From: Aquabacterium sp.
GTDB lineage: Bacteria > Pseudomonadota > Gammaproteobacteria > Burkholderiales > Burkholderiaceae_C
DNA: 64,000 nt
NCBI GenBank assembly: GCA_023150345.1
Contig: JAKLLB010000003.1
Location: 1 to 64,000, forward strand
Direction of reading: 5' to 3'
Made by a program: the position numbers and the translations under genes. Of the stretch, positions 47,042 to 56,932 are shown in pieces; the stretch's first letter is position 1; each line of letters starts with the position of its first letter. Under the pieces are notes generated by a model. The model worked only from the letters and a program-made list of their open reading frames with translations, had not been told where the DNA came from and did not search any database.

Positions 47042-47953
47042 GTGTTCAAGAACCTGATGGTGTATCGCCTGGCGGCCGAGTGGTCGGCCACGCCGGCGCA
47101 GATCGACGAGCGACTGCAGGGCGCGCGCTTTTCCCCCTGCGGCGCGACCCAGCCGCGCAGCGCAGGTTGGGTGGAGCCAAGGGAAATCGCCCACGGGCCC
47201 CTGGTCGAGGTGATCGACGGCCAGTGGCTGATGATGCTCATGACGGAGCACAAGCTGCTGCCCGGTGCGGTGGTCAAGCGACAGGTGGAGGCACTGGCTG
47301 CACGCATCGAACAGGAAACGGGCCGCAAGCCCGGCCGCAAGCAGTTGCGCGAACTGAAGGACCAGGCGCAGCTCGACCTGCTGCCCATGGCCTTCACCAA
47401 GCGCGCCGCGGTGCGCGTGTGGATGGCGCCGCACGAGCGGTTGCTGGTGATCGACTTGGCGAACCAGAAACGGGCCGACGAGGTGCTCACGCTGCTCACC
47501 GAGTCCCTGCCCGGCTTCGCGGCGCAGCGCGTGAACACGGCGCTGTCACCAGCCGCAGCCATGGCCGAGTGGCTGGCCAGTGGCCAGGCCCCGGCCGGAT
47601 TCAGCATCGACCGCGACTGCGAGCTCAAGGCTGCAGACGGCGAGAAGCCGGCTGTGCGCTACGCGCGCCACACGCTGGAAATCGACGAGATCGCGGCCCA
47701 CATCGCTGCCGGCAAGCAGCCCACGCGGCTGGCGCTGACCTGGCAGGGCCGCGTCTCGTTCGTGCTCACCGATGCGCTGCAGGTGCGCCGACTCGCGTTT
47801 CTCGATGGCGTGTTCGAAGGCCGCCGCACCCGCGCGGATGAGGGCTTCGATGCCGACGCCGCCATTGCCACCGGTGAGCTGGCGCCGATGATCGGCGACC
47901 TGCTGGACGCCCTGGGCGGCGAGGAAGCCATCGGGGCCGCAGCCTCTCGCTGA
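47042..47953 (+). CDS. rdgC: Recombination-associated protein RdgC
   Basis: A 303-residue ring-forming DNA-binding protein that limits RecA loading; same length as E. coli RdgC. A GTG start at 47042 gives the usual MFKNLMVYRL. Family segments are FSPCGATQPRSAGWV, MLMTEHKLLPGAVVKRQVEAL, GRKPGRKQLRELKDQA and RDCELKAADGEKPAVRYARHTL. It is an independent gene between ahpF and the convergent apbC. Confidence 0.94.
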   Translation: MFKNLMVYRLAAEWSATPAQIDERLQGARFSPCGATQPRSAGWVEPREIAHGPLVEVIDGQWLMMLMTEHKLLPGAVVKRQVEALAARIEQETGRKPGRKQLRELKDQAQLDLLPMAFTKRAAVRVWMAPHERLLVIDLANQKRADEVLTLLTESLPGFAAQRVNTALSPAAAMAEWLASGQAPAGFSIDRDCELKAADGEKPAVRYARHTLEIDEIAAHIAAGKQPTRLALTWQGRVSFVLTDALQVRRLAFLDGVFEGRRTRADEGFDADAAIATGELAPMIGDLLDALGGEEAIGAAASR

Positions 47954-47983
47954 CCCCCCGGCATCAGTTCGCCTGAAGGGACT

Positions 47984-49078
47984 TCAGGTCGTCTTGCTGA
48001 CAGTGATCGTCGGGAACTTGGAGCTGAAGTCCTTGGCCTTCTCGGCGATCTTCACCGCGACCTGGCGAGCGACCTGCTTGTAGAGCGCGGCGAGCTCACC
48101 ATCGGGCTCCGCCACCACCGTTGGAGTACCCGAGTCGGCTTGCTCACGGATCGAGCGGGTCAACGGCAGCGCGCCGAGGTAGTCGAGCTTGAGCTCGGCG
48201 GCCATCTGCTTGCCGCCGTCGGCACCGAAGATGTGCTCGGTATGCCCGCAATTCGGACAGCAGTACACCGCCATGTTCTCGACCAGCCCGAGGATGGGTA
48301 CGCCCACCTTGTCGAACATCGAAATGCCCTTGCGCGCATCGATCAGGGCGATGTCCTGCGGTGTGGTGACGATCACGGCGCCGGTGATGGGCACGCGTTG
48401 GCTCAGGGTGAGTTGGATGTCGCCGGTTCCGGGTGGCATGTCGACGATCAGGTAGTCGAGCTCGCGCCAATTCGTCTGCCGCAGCAACTGATCCAGGGCC
48501 TGGGTGGCCATCGGGCCGCGCCAGATCATGGCCTGGTCGGGCTCGACCAGGAACCCGATCGACATGACCTGCACGCCGTGGCCTTCGAGCGGCTCCATGG
48601 ACTGCCCGTCCAGACTCTCCGGTCGCCCGTTCACGCCCAGCATGGTGGGCTGGCTGGGGCCATAGATGTCGGCATCGAGCACACCGACGCTGGCGCCCTC
48701 GGCGGCCAGGGCCAGGGCCAGATTCACCGCGGTGGTGCTCTTGCCCACGCCGCCCTTGCCCGAGGCCACGGCGACGATGTTCTTCACCTTCGGCAGCAGT
48801 TGCACGCCGCGCTGCACCGCATGCGCGAGCACCTTGAAGCTGACATTGGCACTGACGTTGGCGACGCCGGGCACCTGACGGGCCGCCTCGATCAGCGAGC
48901 GACGCAGTGTGGGAATCAGACTCTGCGCCGGATACCCCAGTACGACATCGAAAGAGACGTCGCCGCCTTCAATGCGCAAGTTCTTGAGTTGGCGGGTGGA
49001 GACGAAATCCTTGCCGGTGTGCGGATCGGTGACTGTGGCAAGGGCGCGGTTCAGGTCGGCTTCGGTCGGTGCGGTCAT
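47984..49078 (-). CDS. apbC: Mrp/ApbC Fe-S cluster carrier ATPase
   Basis: A 364-residue P-loop carrier. The N-terminal MIP18-like domain (VTDPHTGKDFVSTRQLKNL) precedes the deviant Walker A VASGKGGVGKSTTAVNLALAL. Also visible are DADIYGPSQPTMLG, DMPPGTGDIQLTL and the cluster-binding CCPNCGHTEHIFG (CxxC). It delivers 4Fe-4S clusters, which the many Fe-S proteins in this window need, although it is a general housekeeping gene. Confidence 0.94.
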   Translation of the reverse strand: MTAPTEADLNRALATVTDPHTGKDFVSTRQLKNLRIEGGDVSFDVVLGYPAQSLIPTLRRSLIEAARQVPGVANVSANVSFKVLAHAVQRGVQLLPKVKNIVAVASGKGGVGKSTTAVNLALALAAEGASVGVLDADIYGPSQPTMLGVNGRPESLDGQSMEPLEGHGVQVMSIGFLVEPDQAMIWRGPMATQALDQLLRQTNWRELDYLIVDMPPGTGDIQLTLSQRVPITGAVIVTTPQDIALIDARKGISMFDKVGVPILGLVENMAVYCCPNCGHTEHIFGADGGKQMAAELKLDYLGALPLTRSIREQADSGTPTVVAEPDGELAALYKQVARQVAVKIAEKAKDFSSKFPTITVSKTT

Positions 49079-49585
49079 GGCATTGGGGCTGGACTGGAGG
49101 CAGCGGCCAGACAGGCCGCGCGACAGTCCTCAGTCTAGCCGCTGCCCCCCGTATGGACAGCGATGGGCCCAGCGCTGGTGGGGCGACCTCGATCTCGGCA
49201 GGTTCGGTTGTCGTTGAGCCCGCGGGGCTTGCCGACGGCCCAGGGCAGTCGAGCCCGCGCCACGGTTACAGCACCGGTTCAGGCACAAGGGCCAACCGCT
49301 CGGCGGAACGCCGGATGTTTTGCGCGACAATATCGCTCCCAACGAACCCCGCCCCGAGGAACGCACGCCCGTCGCTTACCGCAAATCGCCTGTAACTTCA
49401 AGTACGAGCGTTCGTGTAACCCGCTTGAAGCCTTAAGGTGTTGCACCGAGCGAACACGTGATTCTTTCGGGCTATAGTCGCCCCCTTCGCAGCGGAGAGG
49501 GCTGCGGGTGGCCCACAAGGCCGCAATTCGTACAAAGGTCACAGCGTCCCGACGTCATAGCGACGGGCCGTCTGGAGGTTATCGA
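49079..49585. other. Intergenic region between apbC and tonB
   Basis: About 500 bases between divergent genes. A -10-like TATAGT lies at 49473-49478, about 110 bases before tonB, but no -35 at good spacing was found. GCGACAATATCGC (from about 49329) is a loose 4-bp inverted repeat. I see no open frame with protein-like composition and no recognisable RNA. No Fur box was found, so iron control of the Ton operon cannot be claimed. Confidence 0.4.
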
Positions 49586-50254
49586 GTGGATTACGCCCAA
49601 CAGCAACGCAACCCGGGCAAGCACCTGACCGGGTTCATGATAGTCGTCGTTCTGCATGTCGTGCTGGGTTGGGCACTGCTGAACGGTTTGGCGCGCAAGA
49701 TCGTCGAAGTCGTCAAGGCCCCGATCGAGACCAAGATCATCGACGAGGTCAAGCCGCCTCCACCGCCGCCGCCGGAGAACCTGCCGCCGCCGCCCAAGAC
49801 CGCACCGCCGCCGCCGTCGTTTGTACCGCCGCCGGAAGTGCAGATCGCCAATCCGACAGCGGCTCCGACCATCACCACCACGCAGGTTGCACCGCCGCCG
49901 CAGGCGCCGGTGGCGATTGCCCCGCCCCCGACACCCGTGGCCCCGCCCGTACCCGCGCGCCAGGCGGTGCCCGCCAAGATCGACGTCAGCACCTGCGAGA
50001 AGCCTGAGTATCCGCCCGCAGCCGCTCGTGCCGAGGCCACCGGTATCACCAAGATCCGGTTCACCGTCGACGCGCAAGGCAAGGTGTCGAGCGCCGAGAA
50101 GTTGCAGGGGTCAGGATCGTCGCGTGAACACCGCCTGCTCGACAACGCGGCGATCGAGGCGCTCAGCAAGTGCCGATTCAAGCCCGGCACCGACGAACAG
50201 GGCCGTCCCGTCGGCGGCACCACGGTCGTCGACTATGTCTGGAAGCTCGACTAG
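49586..50254 (+). CDS. tonB: TonB energy-transduction protein
   Basis: A 222-residue protein from a GTG at 49586 with GGAGG 6 bases upstream; the upstream frame is not protein-like. An N-terminal signal anchor (LTGFMIVVVLHVVLGWALLNG) with the conserved His is followed by a long Pro-rich spacer (PPPPPPPENLPPPPKTAPPPP) that spans the periplasm. The C-terminal TonB domain is CEKPEYPPAAARAEATG then FTVDAQGKV and CRFKPGTDEQGRPV. It powers outer-membrane receptors using ExbB-ExbD encoded next to it. Confidence 0.92.
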   Translation: MDYAQQQRNPGKHLTGFMIVVVLHVVLGWALLNGLARKIVEVVKAPIETKIIDEVKPPPPPPPENLPPPPKTAPPPPSFVPPPEVQIANPTAAPTITTTQVAPPPQAPVAIAPPPTPVAPPVPARQAVPAKIDVSTCEKPEYPPAAARAEATGITKIRFTVDAQGKVSSAEKLQGSGSSREHRLLDNAAIEALSKCRFKPGTDEQGRPVGGTTVVDYVWKLD

Positions 50255-50359
50255 TCGGCGCGCCCCTCGCCTCGCGTTCCCGTTCCGGTTTTTCCGTTCA
50301 ACCCGCGCAGCTGACGCTCCGATCGAGTTCTGCGCGACCGTTCCTGTCTGGAGTCACCC

Positions 50360-51205
50360 ATGTTCCTGAACAAGCTTCTGCGCGCGCCACTGGCTGCCGC
50401 CCTGCTCGCGATCGCCGCGTTTGCAACCACCAGCGTTCCGACCTCCGCACTGGCCCAGGCCTCTGCGCCAGCGGCCGATGCGGCCGCCCCCGCAGCGGCC
50501 CCCGCGCCGGCAGCTGCCCCTGTCGCGACGGTGGCCAAGGAGACGGTCGACAACCCCTATGGCCTGGAGGCGCTGTGGAAGCAGGGCGACTTCGTCGCCA
50601 AAGGCACGCTGATCATCATGATCATCATGTCCATGGGCAGTTGGTACATCATCTTCACCAAGCTGTGGGAACAACAGAAGCTGCTGCGCGCAGCCAATGC
50701 GGTGAACGATGGCAACTTCTGGAAGGCTGGCACGATCGCCAAGGGCGCTGCCAGCCTGGACGAAGGCAGCGCCTTCCGATACATCGCAGAAGCCGGCGCA
50801 AAGGCCGACGAACACCATGAGGGCACGCTCACCGAGCAGATCGACCGCCATACATGGATCGGAATGAGCGTCGAGCGTGCAGTGGGCAACATCAACAGCC
50901 GCCTGCAGGATGGCCTGGCATTCCTGGCCACGGTGGGTTCCACGTCCCCGTTCGTCGGTCTGTTCGGCACGGTGTGGGGCATCTACCACGCACTCACGGC
51001 CATCGGCATCTCCGGCCAGGCCTCCATCGACAAGGTGGCTGGCCCCGTGGGCGAGGCGCTCATCATGACCGCCTTCGGTCTGGCCGTCGCCGTGCCCGCC
51101 GTGATGGGCTACAACTGGCTGATCCGCCGCAACAAGGCCGTGATGGAGCGCGTGCGCGCGTTCTCCGGCGACGTACACAACGTGCTGCTGGCCGGCAAGC
51201 GCTGA
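50360..51205 (+). CDS. exbB: ExbB-type proton channel subunit
   Basis: A 281-residue MotA/TolQ/ExbB protein with an N-terminal signal-like segment and Ala-rich linker. The first core helix is LIIMIIMSMGSWYIIFTKLW. The channel signature is LATVGSTSPFVGLFGTVWGIYHALTAIG, and the last helix is AFGLAVAVPAVMGYNWLIRR. It forms the proton channel that energises TonB together with the two ExbD proteins downstream. Confidence 0.93.
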   Translation: MFLNKLLRAPLAAALLAIAAFATTSVPTSALAQASAPAADAAAPAAAPAPAAAPVATVAKETVDNPYGLEALWKQGDFVAKGTLIIMIIMSMGSWYIIFTKLWEQQKLLRAANAVNDGNFWKAGTIAKGAASLDEGSAFRYIAEAGAKADEHHEGTLTEQIDRHTWIGMSVERAVGNINSRLQDGLAFLATVGSTSPFVGLFGTVWGIYHALTAIGISGQASIDKVAGPVGEALIMTAFGLAVAVPAVMGYNWLIRRNKAVMERVRAFSGDVHNVLLAGKR

Positions 51206-51236
51206 TCGGCTGCCGCGACTGCGAAGGAGTGCCCTC

Positions 51237-51665
51237 ATGGCCATGAACGTGGGCTCCCCCGACGGCGACGACGAGCAGATGAACTCGTCGATCAACACCA
51301 CGCCCCTGGTGGACGTGATGTTGGTGCTGCTGATCATTTTCCTGATCACCATCCCGGTGGTCACCCAGAGTGTGAGCCTCGAGTTGCCCAAGGAGCGCAA
51401 TGTTCCCACGCAGACGAAACCGGAGAACATCCTGCTGGCTGTGAGCAAGGATGGCGACGTCTACTGGAACACGCGCAAGATGCCGGACATCGAGGCAATC
51501 GTCACCGAGCTGAAGAAGGAGTCCGTGAAGGAACCCCAGCCGGAGGTGCACATCCGCGGAGACCTTGCAGCGCGCTACGAGAGCGTGGGCCGCCTGGTGG
51601 TGGCCTGCCAGCGTGCCGGTATCGCCAAGGTGGGGTTCATCACCGAACCGCCGCCCAAACAGTGA
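51237..51665 (+). CDS. exbD: ExbD (first copy)
   Basis: A 142-residue ExbD/TolR protein. The single membrane helix carries the proton-relay aspartate in TTPLVDVMLVLLIIFLITIPV. The periplasmic domain has VHIRGDLAARYESVGRLVVACQRAGI. It is followed 15 bases later by a second exbD, so the operon encodes two non-identical ExbD proteins, as in some xanthomonads and other beta/gamma species. Confidence 0.93.
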   Translation: MAMNVGSPDGDDEQMNSSINTTPLVDVMLVLLIIFLITIPVVTQSVSLELPKERNVPTQTKPENILLAVSKDGDVYWNTRKMPDIEAIVTELKKESVKEPQPEVHIRGDLAARYESVGRLVVACQRAGIAKVGFITEPPPKQ

Positions 51666-51680
51666 ATCGAGGAGCCTGAC

Positions 51681-52112
51681 ATGGCGATGCAAGTCGGCGG
51701 TGCCGAAGACGACATGATGGTGGAAATGAACACCACGCCGTTGATCGACGTGATGCTGGTGTTGCTGATCATGTTCATCATCACCATTCCGGTCCAGACC
51801 CACGCGGTGAAGATGAACATGCCGGTCAACAGTGCCTCGGCGCCACCGCCCAAGCCGCCGGAAATCGTACGCATCGACGTCGACTTCGATGGCACGATCG
51901 GCTGGAACGGTGTTGCGGTGGGCATTGGCGAGGAGGCGCGCACGACCCTGGAAGAGCGGTTCCAGCAGATTGCGGCAATGCCCGATCAGCCCGAGGTCCA
52001 CCTGCGGCCCAACAAGCTGGTCGAGTACAAGGTCGTGGCCATGGTGATGGCCAGCGCTCAGCGCCTGGGCGTCACCAAGATCGGCTTGGTGGGCAACGAA
52101 CAGTTCCTCTGA
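51681..52112 (+). CDS. exbD: ExbD (second copy)
   Basis: A 143-residue paralogue of the previous gene. It has the same aspartate helix (TTPLIDVMLVLLIMFIITIPV), but its periplasmic part differs (VHLRPNKLVEYKVVAMVMASAQRLG), with a Pro-rich insert (SAPPPKPPEIVRID). Two ExbD versions probably form a mixed complex with ExbB. Confidence 0.92.
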   Translation: MAMQVGGAEDDMMVEMNTTPLIDVMLVLLIMFIITIPVQTHAVKMNMPVNSASAPPPKPPEIVRIDVDFDGTIGWNGVAVGIGEEARTTLEERFQQIAAMPDQPEVHLRPNKLVEYKVVAMVMASAQRLGVTKIGLVGNEQFL

Positions 52113-52135
52113 CCGCACTTCCCGAATTCAAGACG

Positions 52136-53344
52136 ATGAACAAGCTCCACGCGCTGGCTGCTGCACTCGTACTGTCCGGGGCATTGGGTGCCGCCCACGC
52201 CCAGTCGGTACGCCCCGAGATCGGCAAGCCCCTGCAGCAAGCCAGCGACCTCATCAAGGCCGGCAAGGGCCGCGAGGCGATGGCCAAGGTGCGCGATGCC
52301 GACGCAGTCGGCGGCAAGAGCGCCGCCGAGCAGTTGATGATCGATCGAATGCGCGCAGCCGCTGCGCAGCGCGCGGGCGACAACGCTGCCACCATTCAGG
52401 CGCTGGAGGTGCTGTTCCCGAAGGTGTCGGGTCCCGAGGCTGCACGCACTGCCGAAGCCCTGGCCTTCGCCTATTCGCAACTGCGCGATTGGGGCCGCAC
52501 CAACCAGTGGATCCAGCGGGCGCAGGCCGCGGGTGCCAACAGCGCGCAGCTCAAGCAACTGCAGGCCTATGTGCAGGGTCAGAGCGGTGACTACGGCGCC
52601 GTTGCCAAGGAGGCCTCCGCTGCCGTTGCCGCTGCCGAGCAGGCCGGCCGCCGGCCTGACGAAGGTGACCTGTTGCGCCTGGCCGATGCCCAGCAGCGGA
52701 CCAACAATCCGGCCGGACAGCTCGCCACGCTGCAGAAGCTGGTGGTGCACTATCCCAAGAAGGACTACTGGGCCGCGTACTTGGGCCGTCTGCAGCGCAA
52801 GAGCGGCTTCTCGGACCGTTTCGCGCTCGACGTGATGCGACTCAAGCTCGCCACCGGCAACCTCTCCAAGACCGAGGAGTTCATGGAGATGACGCAGCTC
52901 GCACTGCACGCCGGCTACACGGCGGAGGGCAAGGCCATCGTCGACAAGGGTTTCGCATCGGGAGCCCTGGGTACCGGCGCCGAAGCCGAACGCCACAAGC
53001 GACTGCGTGACCTCGCCGAGAAGCGCGATGCCGAGGCCAAGGCCAGCATCGACCAACGCGCTGCAGATGCCGCTGCCGCCAAGAGCGGTGACGATCTCGT
53101 CCAGATCGGGTACGCCTATGCAACGATGGGCCAAGCCGACAAAGGCGCATCTCTGATCGAGCAAGGTATCGCCAAGGGTGGGCTCAAGCGACCTGACGAC
53201 GCGCGGCTGCGGCTGGGCATGGCACTCATGCATGGCGGCAAGAACAAGGCAAAGGCTGTGCAGACTCTTCGCAGCGTTCAGGGCACCGACGGCGCGGCCG
53301 ACATCGGCCGCGCTTGGGCCGCGATTGCACAAAATGGCGGTTGA
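52136..53344 (+). CDS. Periplasmic tetratricopeptide-like protein
   Basis: A 402-residue protein with a cleavable signal (MNKLHALAAALVLSGALGAAHAQS) and helical TPR-like repeats throughout, for example AARTAEALAFAYSQLRDWGRTNQWIQRA and DLLRLADAQQRTNNPAGQLATLQ. It ends near a Sel1/TPR-like segment (DLVQIGYAYATMGQADKGASLIEQG). It follows exbD in the same direction by 23 bases and is probably in the Ton operon; a scaffold role in the Ton system is inferred only from position. Confidence 0.75.
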   Translation: MNKLHALAAALVLSGALGAAHAQSVRPEIGKPLQQASDLIKAGKGREAMAKVRDADAVGGKSAAEQLMIDRMRAAAAQRAGDNAATIQALEVLFPKVSGPEAARTAEALAFAYSQLRDWGRTNQWIQRAQAAGANSAQLKQLQAYVQGQSGDYGAVAKEASAAVAAAEQAGRRPDEGDLLRLADAQQRTNNPAGQLATLQKLVVHYPKKDYWAAYLGRLQRKSGFSDRFALDVMRLKLATGNLSKTEEFMEMTQLALHAGYTAEGKAIVDKGFASGALGTGAEAERHKRLRDLAEKRDAEAKASIDQRAADAAAAKSGDDLVQIGYAYATMGQADKGASLIEQGIAKGGLKRPDDARLRLGMALMHGGKNKAKAVQTLRSVQGTDGAADIGRAWAAIAQNGG

Positions 53345-53391
53345 TCGCCGCTCCACCGCGGCTTGAGCCCCCGCGTCCGCTAGCCCAGCGC

Positions 53392-54342
53392 ATGCTGCCC
53401 GAGTTCGTCGACGCGCTCGGCGGTGGCGTATTTGCCATCGATACCGGCTTCACCCGGCCACGCTTCGATGCGGCCTACCTCATCGTCCAGGACGGTCGGG
53501 CGGCCTTCGTGGACAGCGGCACCAACTTCTCGGTGCCGCGCCTGCTGACCGCGCTGGACGCGGTGGGCATCGCCCGCGATGCCGTGGACTGGGTGATACC
53601 GACGCACGTGCACCTCGACCATGCCGGCGGAGTCGGCCTGCTGATGCAGAGCTTGGACAACGCCTGCGTGCTGGTCCATGAGCGGGGCGTGCGGCACATG
53701 GTCGACCCGCGAGCGCTTTTCGAAGGCGCCCTCGCCGTCTACGGCGCGCAGGAAATGCAGCGGTCGTATGGCGAGCTCCAGCCCATCGACGCCAATCGCG
53801 TCCGAGCCACGCATGAGGGCATGGTGGTCGAATTGGCTGGGCGCCCACTGCGCTTTGCCGACACGCCGGGTCACGCACGTCACCACCATTGCATCTGGGA
53901 CGAACACACCCGCGGCTGGTTCACCGGTGACACCTTTGGCCTGTCCTATCGTGAATACGACACGGCCGGTGGCGCATGGATCACACCGACCACCACGCCG
54001 GTGCAATTCGAACCCGACTCACTTCGGCAGTCCATCGACCGCCTGGTGGCCCAGGATCCGCAGTGCATGTACCTGACGCACTTCAGCCGAGTGCGCGACA
54101 TCCCGAGGCTGGCCAGGCTGCTGCACGAGCAGATCGACGCATTGGTGGCGCTAGCCGAACCGCTGCGCGGACATCCGGACCGCCATGCTGCGCTGTGCGA
54201 ACGTCTGCGGCAGTTCTATCGCGGGCAGTTGGGTCGCCATGGCGTGGCCGATGTCGAGGCGGGCGTGCACGCGCTGGCGCTGGACACCGAGCTCAATGCC
54301 CAGGGTCTGGAAGTCTGGCTCGATCGGGCGCGCCGCGGCTGA
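53392..54342 (+). CDS. Metallo-beta-lactamase-fold hydrolase
   Basis: A 316-residue protein from the ATG at 53392. The di-metal motif is THVHLDHAGG, with the later histidine in TPGHARHHHCIW, the aspartate in FTGDTFGLS and a histidine in YLTHFSRVRD. It groups with hydrolases of the thioesterase or lactonase type in the MBL superfamily, rather than antibiotic lactamases. The substrate is unknown. The gene begins 48 bases after the TPR gene. Confidence 0.82.
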   Translation: MLPEFVDALGGGVFAIDTGFTRPRFDAAYLIVQDGRAAFVDSGTNFSVPRLLTALDAVGIARDAVDWVIPTHVHLDHAGGVGLLMQSLDNACVLVHERGVRHMVDPRALFEGALAVYGAQEMQRSYGELQPIDANRVRATHEGMVVELAGRPLRFADTPGHARHHHCIWDEHTRGWFTGDTFGLSYREYDTAGGAWITPTTTPVQFEPDSLRQSIDRLVAQDPQCMYLTHFSRVRDIPRLARLLHEQIDALVALAEPLRGHPDRHAALCERLRQFYRGQLGRHGVADVEAGVHALALDTELNAQGLEVWLDRARRG

Positions 54343-54366
54343 CAGCGCAGCGCACCAAGCCGGCTG

Positions 54367-55014
54367 TCATGGCCTGGGCGGTTGCCAAGCCCGTGGCAGT
54401 GCCTGCGCCTGTCGCGCCAGCGCCGTGACACGTGGCCAGTCCGAGGCGTCCAATGCATCGACCGGTGTCAGCCACGAGCCGCCGCACACAGGCACATGCG
54501 GCAGCGCCAGGTATTGGGGCGCGCTCTGAATCGAAATGCCACCGGTGGGACAGAACCGCACGTCGGCGAACGGGCCACCCAGGGCCTTGAGCATCGCCAC
54601 CCCTCCCGCCTGCTCGGCAGGGAAGAACTTCAGCAACCGGTAACCATCGGCGGATGCCTGCATCACCTCGGTGGCCGTTGCGACGCCCGGCAACAGCGGC
54701 AGGGCGGCGGCACGGCAGGCCGCGCCCACTTCCGGCGTGTAACCCGGGCTGACCGCGAACCGGCAGCCCGCGGCCGAGGCAGCCGAGACATCGGCCGCCC
54801 TGCGCACCGTACCTGCACCCACCACGGCCTGCGGCACCAGGCGCGCGATGGCCTCGATCGCCGGCAATGCTGCCTCTGTGCGCAAGGTCACTTCCAGGAC
54901 GCGCACGCCGCCAGCCACCAGCGCTTCGGCCAGGGGAACGGCGTCGGCCACGCGATGCACCACGATCACCGGGATCACCGGGCCAAGAGCCAACAGTTCA
55001 TCGATATCGATCAT
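54367..55014 (-). CDS. eda: KDPG aldolase (Entner-Doudoroff)
   Basis: A 215-residue class I aldolase splitting 2-keto-3-deoxy-6-phosphogluconate into pyruvate and glyceraldehyde 3-phosphate. Family motifs are VIVVHRVADAVPLAEALVAGGVRVLEVTLRT, the Schiff-base lysine in LLKFFPAEQAGG, and RFCPTGGIS. It starts 3 bases after the edd stop, so the two genes form one operon. Confidence 0.94.
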   Translation of the reverse strand: MIDIDELLALGPVIPVIVVHRVADAVPLAEALVAGGVRVLEVTLRTEAALPAIEAIARLVPQAVVGAGTVRRAADVSAASAAGCRFAVSPGYTPEVGAACRAAALPLLPGVATATEVMQASADGYRLLKFFPAEQAGGVAMLKALGGPFADVRFCPTGGISIQSAPQYLALPHVPVCGGSWLTPVDALDASDWPRVTALARQAQALPRAWQPPRP

Positions 55015-55017
55015 CTC

Positions 55018-56832
55018 TCACATCCAGGAAACGGCGCCCTCTTCCGCAGTGCTGACCCGCCGGCGCATTCCGCCGAACAAGTCGCGGCCCATGCCCACGC
55101 CGTTCTCAGCGGCATGAGTCGGATCGATTTGCTCTGGTTCACGGGCGTCCCATTCATCCGGCTCGACGCATGCCTGGATGACGCCCGCCGTCGCGTCGAC
55201 GCGAATCAGGTCACCGTTGCGCACGCGGGCCAGTGGCCCGCCGCCCAGCGCTTCGGGGCTCACGTGAATGGCCGCCGGTACCTTGCCCGAGGCGCCACTC
55301 ATGCGCCCGTCGGTCACCAGCGCGACGCGATGTCCCTTGCCCTGCAACACGGCCAGCGGTGGTGTGAGCTTGTGCAGCTCGGGCATACCGTTGGCGCGCG
55401 GCCCTTGGAACCGCACCACTGCGACGAAGTCGCGCTCGAGTTCGCCTGCCTGGAATGCCCGCTGCAGTGCATCCTGGCTATCGAAGACGATGGCAGGGGC
55501 CTCGACCACATGGCGATCCACAGGCACCGCCGAGACCTTGATGACCGCGCGCCCCAGGTTGCCCTGGAGCACCCTCAGCCCACCAGTCGGCGAGAACGGT
55601 TGCGTTGCCGGCCGCAGGACATCGTCATCGCCGCTGGCGCCCGTGGCAGGGTTCCATTTCACGCCAACGGGGGTCAGCGCCGGCACCCGCGTATAGGCCA
55701 ACAGGCCCTCGGGCGCCACGGTGGCGACGTCGGGATGCAGGCAACCCGCGTCGAGCAACTCGCGCAGCACATAACCCGGCCCGCCCGCGGCCTGAAGCGC
55801 GTTGACGTCCGCGCTGCCGTTCGGGTAGACCCGTGCCAGCAGCGGAACCTGCCCGGACAGATCGGAGAAGTCGTTCCAGTCGATCACGATGCCGGCCGCG
55901 AGCGCCACGGCCACCCAGTGGATCAGGTGGTTGGTCGACCCACCGGTGGCCAACAACGCGACCATCGCATTGACGATGCATCGCTCGTCGACCAAGCGGC
56001 CGATGGGCAGATGTGCCGGGCCCCTGGTCCTGGCCAGCAGCGCCCCGACAGCCTCGCGGCTGAGTGCATCGCGCAGCGGCGCATGGGGGTGGATGAAGGC
56101 CGCGCCAGGCACGTGCAACCCCATCGCTTCGAGCAGCATCTGGTTGCTGTTGGCAGTGCCATAGAAGGTGCAGGTGCCAGACCCATGGTAGGCCGCCTGC
56201 TCGGCCTGCAGCATGCGTTCGCGCGGCACCAGTCCCTGGGCGTACTGTTCGCGCACCTGGGCCTTCTCGCCGTTGGATAGGCCCGTGGACATGGGCCCAG
56301 CGGGCACGAACACGCACGGCAGGTGTCCGAAGTGCAAGGCGCCGATCAACAGGCCGGGCACGATCTTGTCGCACACGCCCAGCAGCAATGCGCCGTCGTA
56401 GACGTCGTGCGCCAGGGCGATCGCGGTGGCCATCGCAATCGTGTCACGCGAGAACAGCGACAACTCCATGCCGGGCAGGCCCTGTGTCACACCGTCGCAC
56501 ATGGCCGGTACGCCACCGGCGACCTGCAGCGTTGCGCCCCGGCGGCGGGCCTCTTCGCGCAACAGTTGCGGATAGCACTCGTAGGGCTGATGGGCCGAAA
56601 GCATGTCGTTGTACGCGGTGACCACCCCCAGGTGTGGCGCACGCTCTTCGACGATCTGCAGCCGTGCATCCGGCGGCATCGCAGCGAACGCGTGGGCCAC
56701 GTTCGCGCAGCCCATGCGCCGCACGCCCGGGGCGCGCCGCACCATCGCATCCACCCGTTCGAGGTAGGCGCGGCGGCTGTCGGCGCTGCGTGCGCGTATC
56801 CGGGCGGTCACTTCGGTGATGAGAGGCTTCAT
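55018..56832 (-). CDS. edd: 6-phosphogluconate dehydratase (Entner-Doudoroff)
   Basis: A 604-residue Fe-S dehydratase of the IlvD/Edd family, length as in E. coli (603). It makes KDPG from 6-phosphogluconate. Motifs are [30 protein letters not shown] with a cluster cysteine, [37 protein letters not shown] and the late [18 protein letters not shown]. It is first in an operon with eda and has a HexR-like site upstream. Confidence 0.95.
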   Translation of the reverse strand: MKPLITEVTARIRARSADSRRAYLERVDAMVRRAPGVRRMGCANVAHAFAAMPPDARLQIVEERAPHLGVVTAYNDMLSAHQPYECYPQLLREEARRRGATLQVAGGVPAMCDGVTQGLPGMELSLFSRDTIAMATAIALAHDVYDGALLLGVCDKIVPGLLIGALHFGHLPCVFVPAGPMSTGLSNGEKAQVREQYAQGLVPRERMLQAEQAAYHGSGTCTFYGTANSNQMLLEAMGLHVPGAAFIHPHAPLRDALSREAVGALLARTRGPAHLPIGRLVDERCIVNAMVALLATGGSTNHLIHWVAVALAAGIVIDWNDFSDLSGQVPLLARVYPNGSADVNALQAAGGPGYVLRELLDAGCLHPDVATVAPEGLLAYTRVPALTPVGVKWNPATGASGDDDVLRPATQPFSPTGGLRVLQGNLGRAVIKVSAVPVDRHVVEAPAIVFDSQDALQRAFQAGELERDFVAVVRFQGPRANGMPELHKLTPPLAVLQGKGHRVALVTDGRMSGASGKVPAAIHVSPEALGGGPLARVRNGDLIRVDATAGVIQACVEPDEWDAREPEQIDPTHAAENGVGMGRDLFGGMRRRVSTAEEGAVSWM

Positions 56833-56864
56833 GCCGCGGATGGTAACTCAATATGCGAAAAGCA

Positions 56865-56879
56865 GGTAATATGATTACA
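56865..56879 (-). promoter_or_regulatory. HexR-like operator upstream of edd
   Basis: On the minus strand the sequence TGTAAT-CAT-ATTACC is one base short of a perfect palindrome. It matches the HexR consensus TGTAAT-N3-ATTACA from glucose-catabolism operons. It lies 33-47 bases before the edd start, overlapping the likely promoter, consistent with HexR repression relieved by KDPG. HexR itself is not in the window. Confidence 0.7.
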
Positions 56880-56932
56880 CGTGAGTGCCACCCGTCCCCG
56901 TGGCTCGGGCAGTTGGCATACCATGATCGCGC

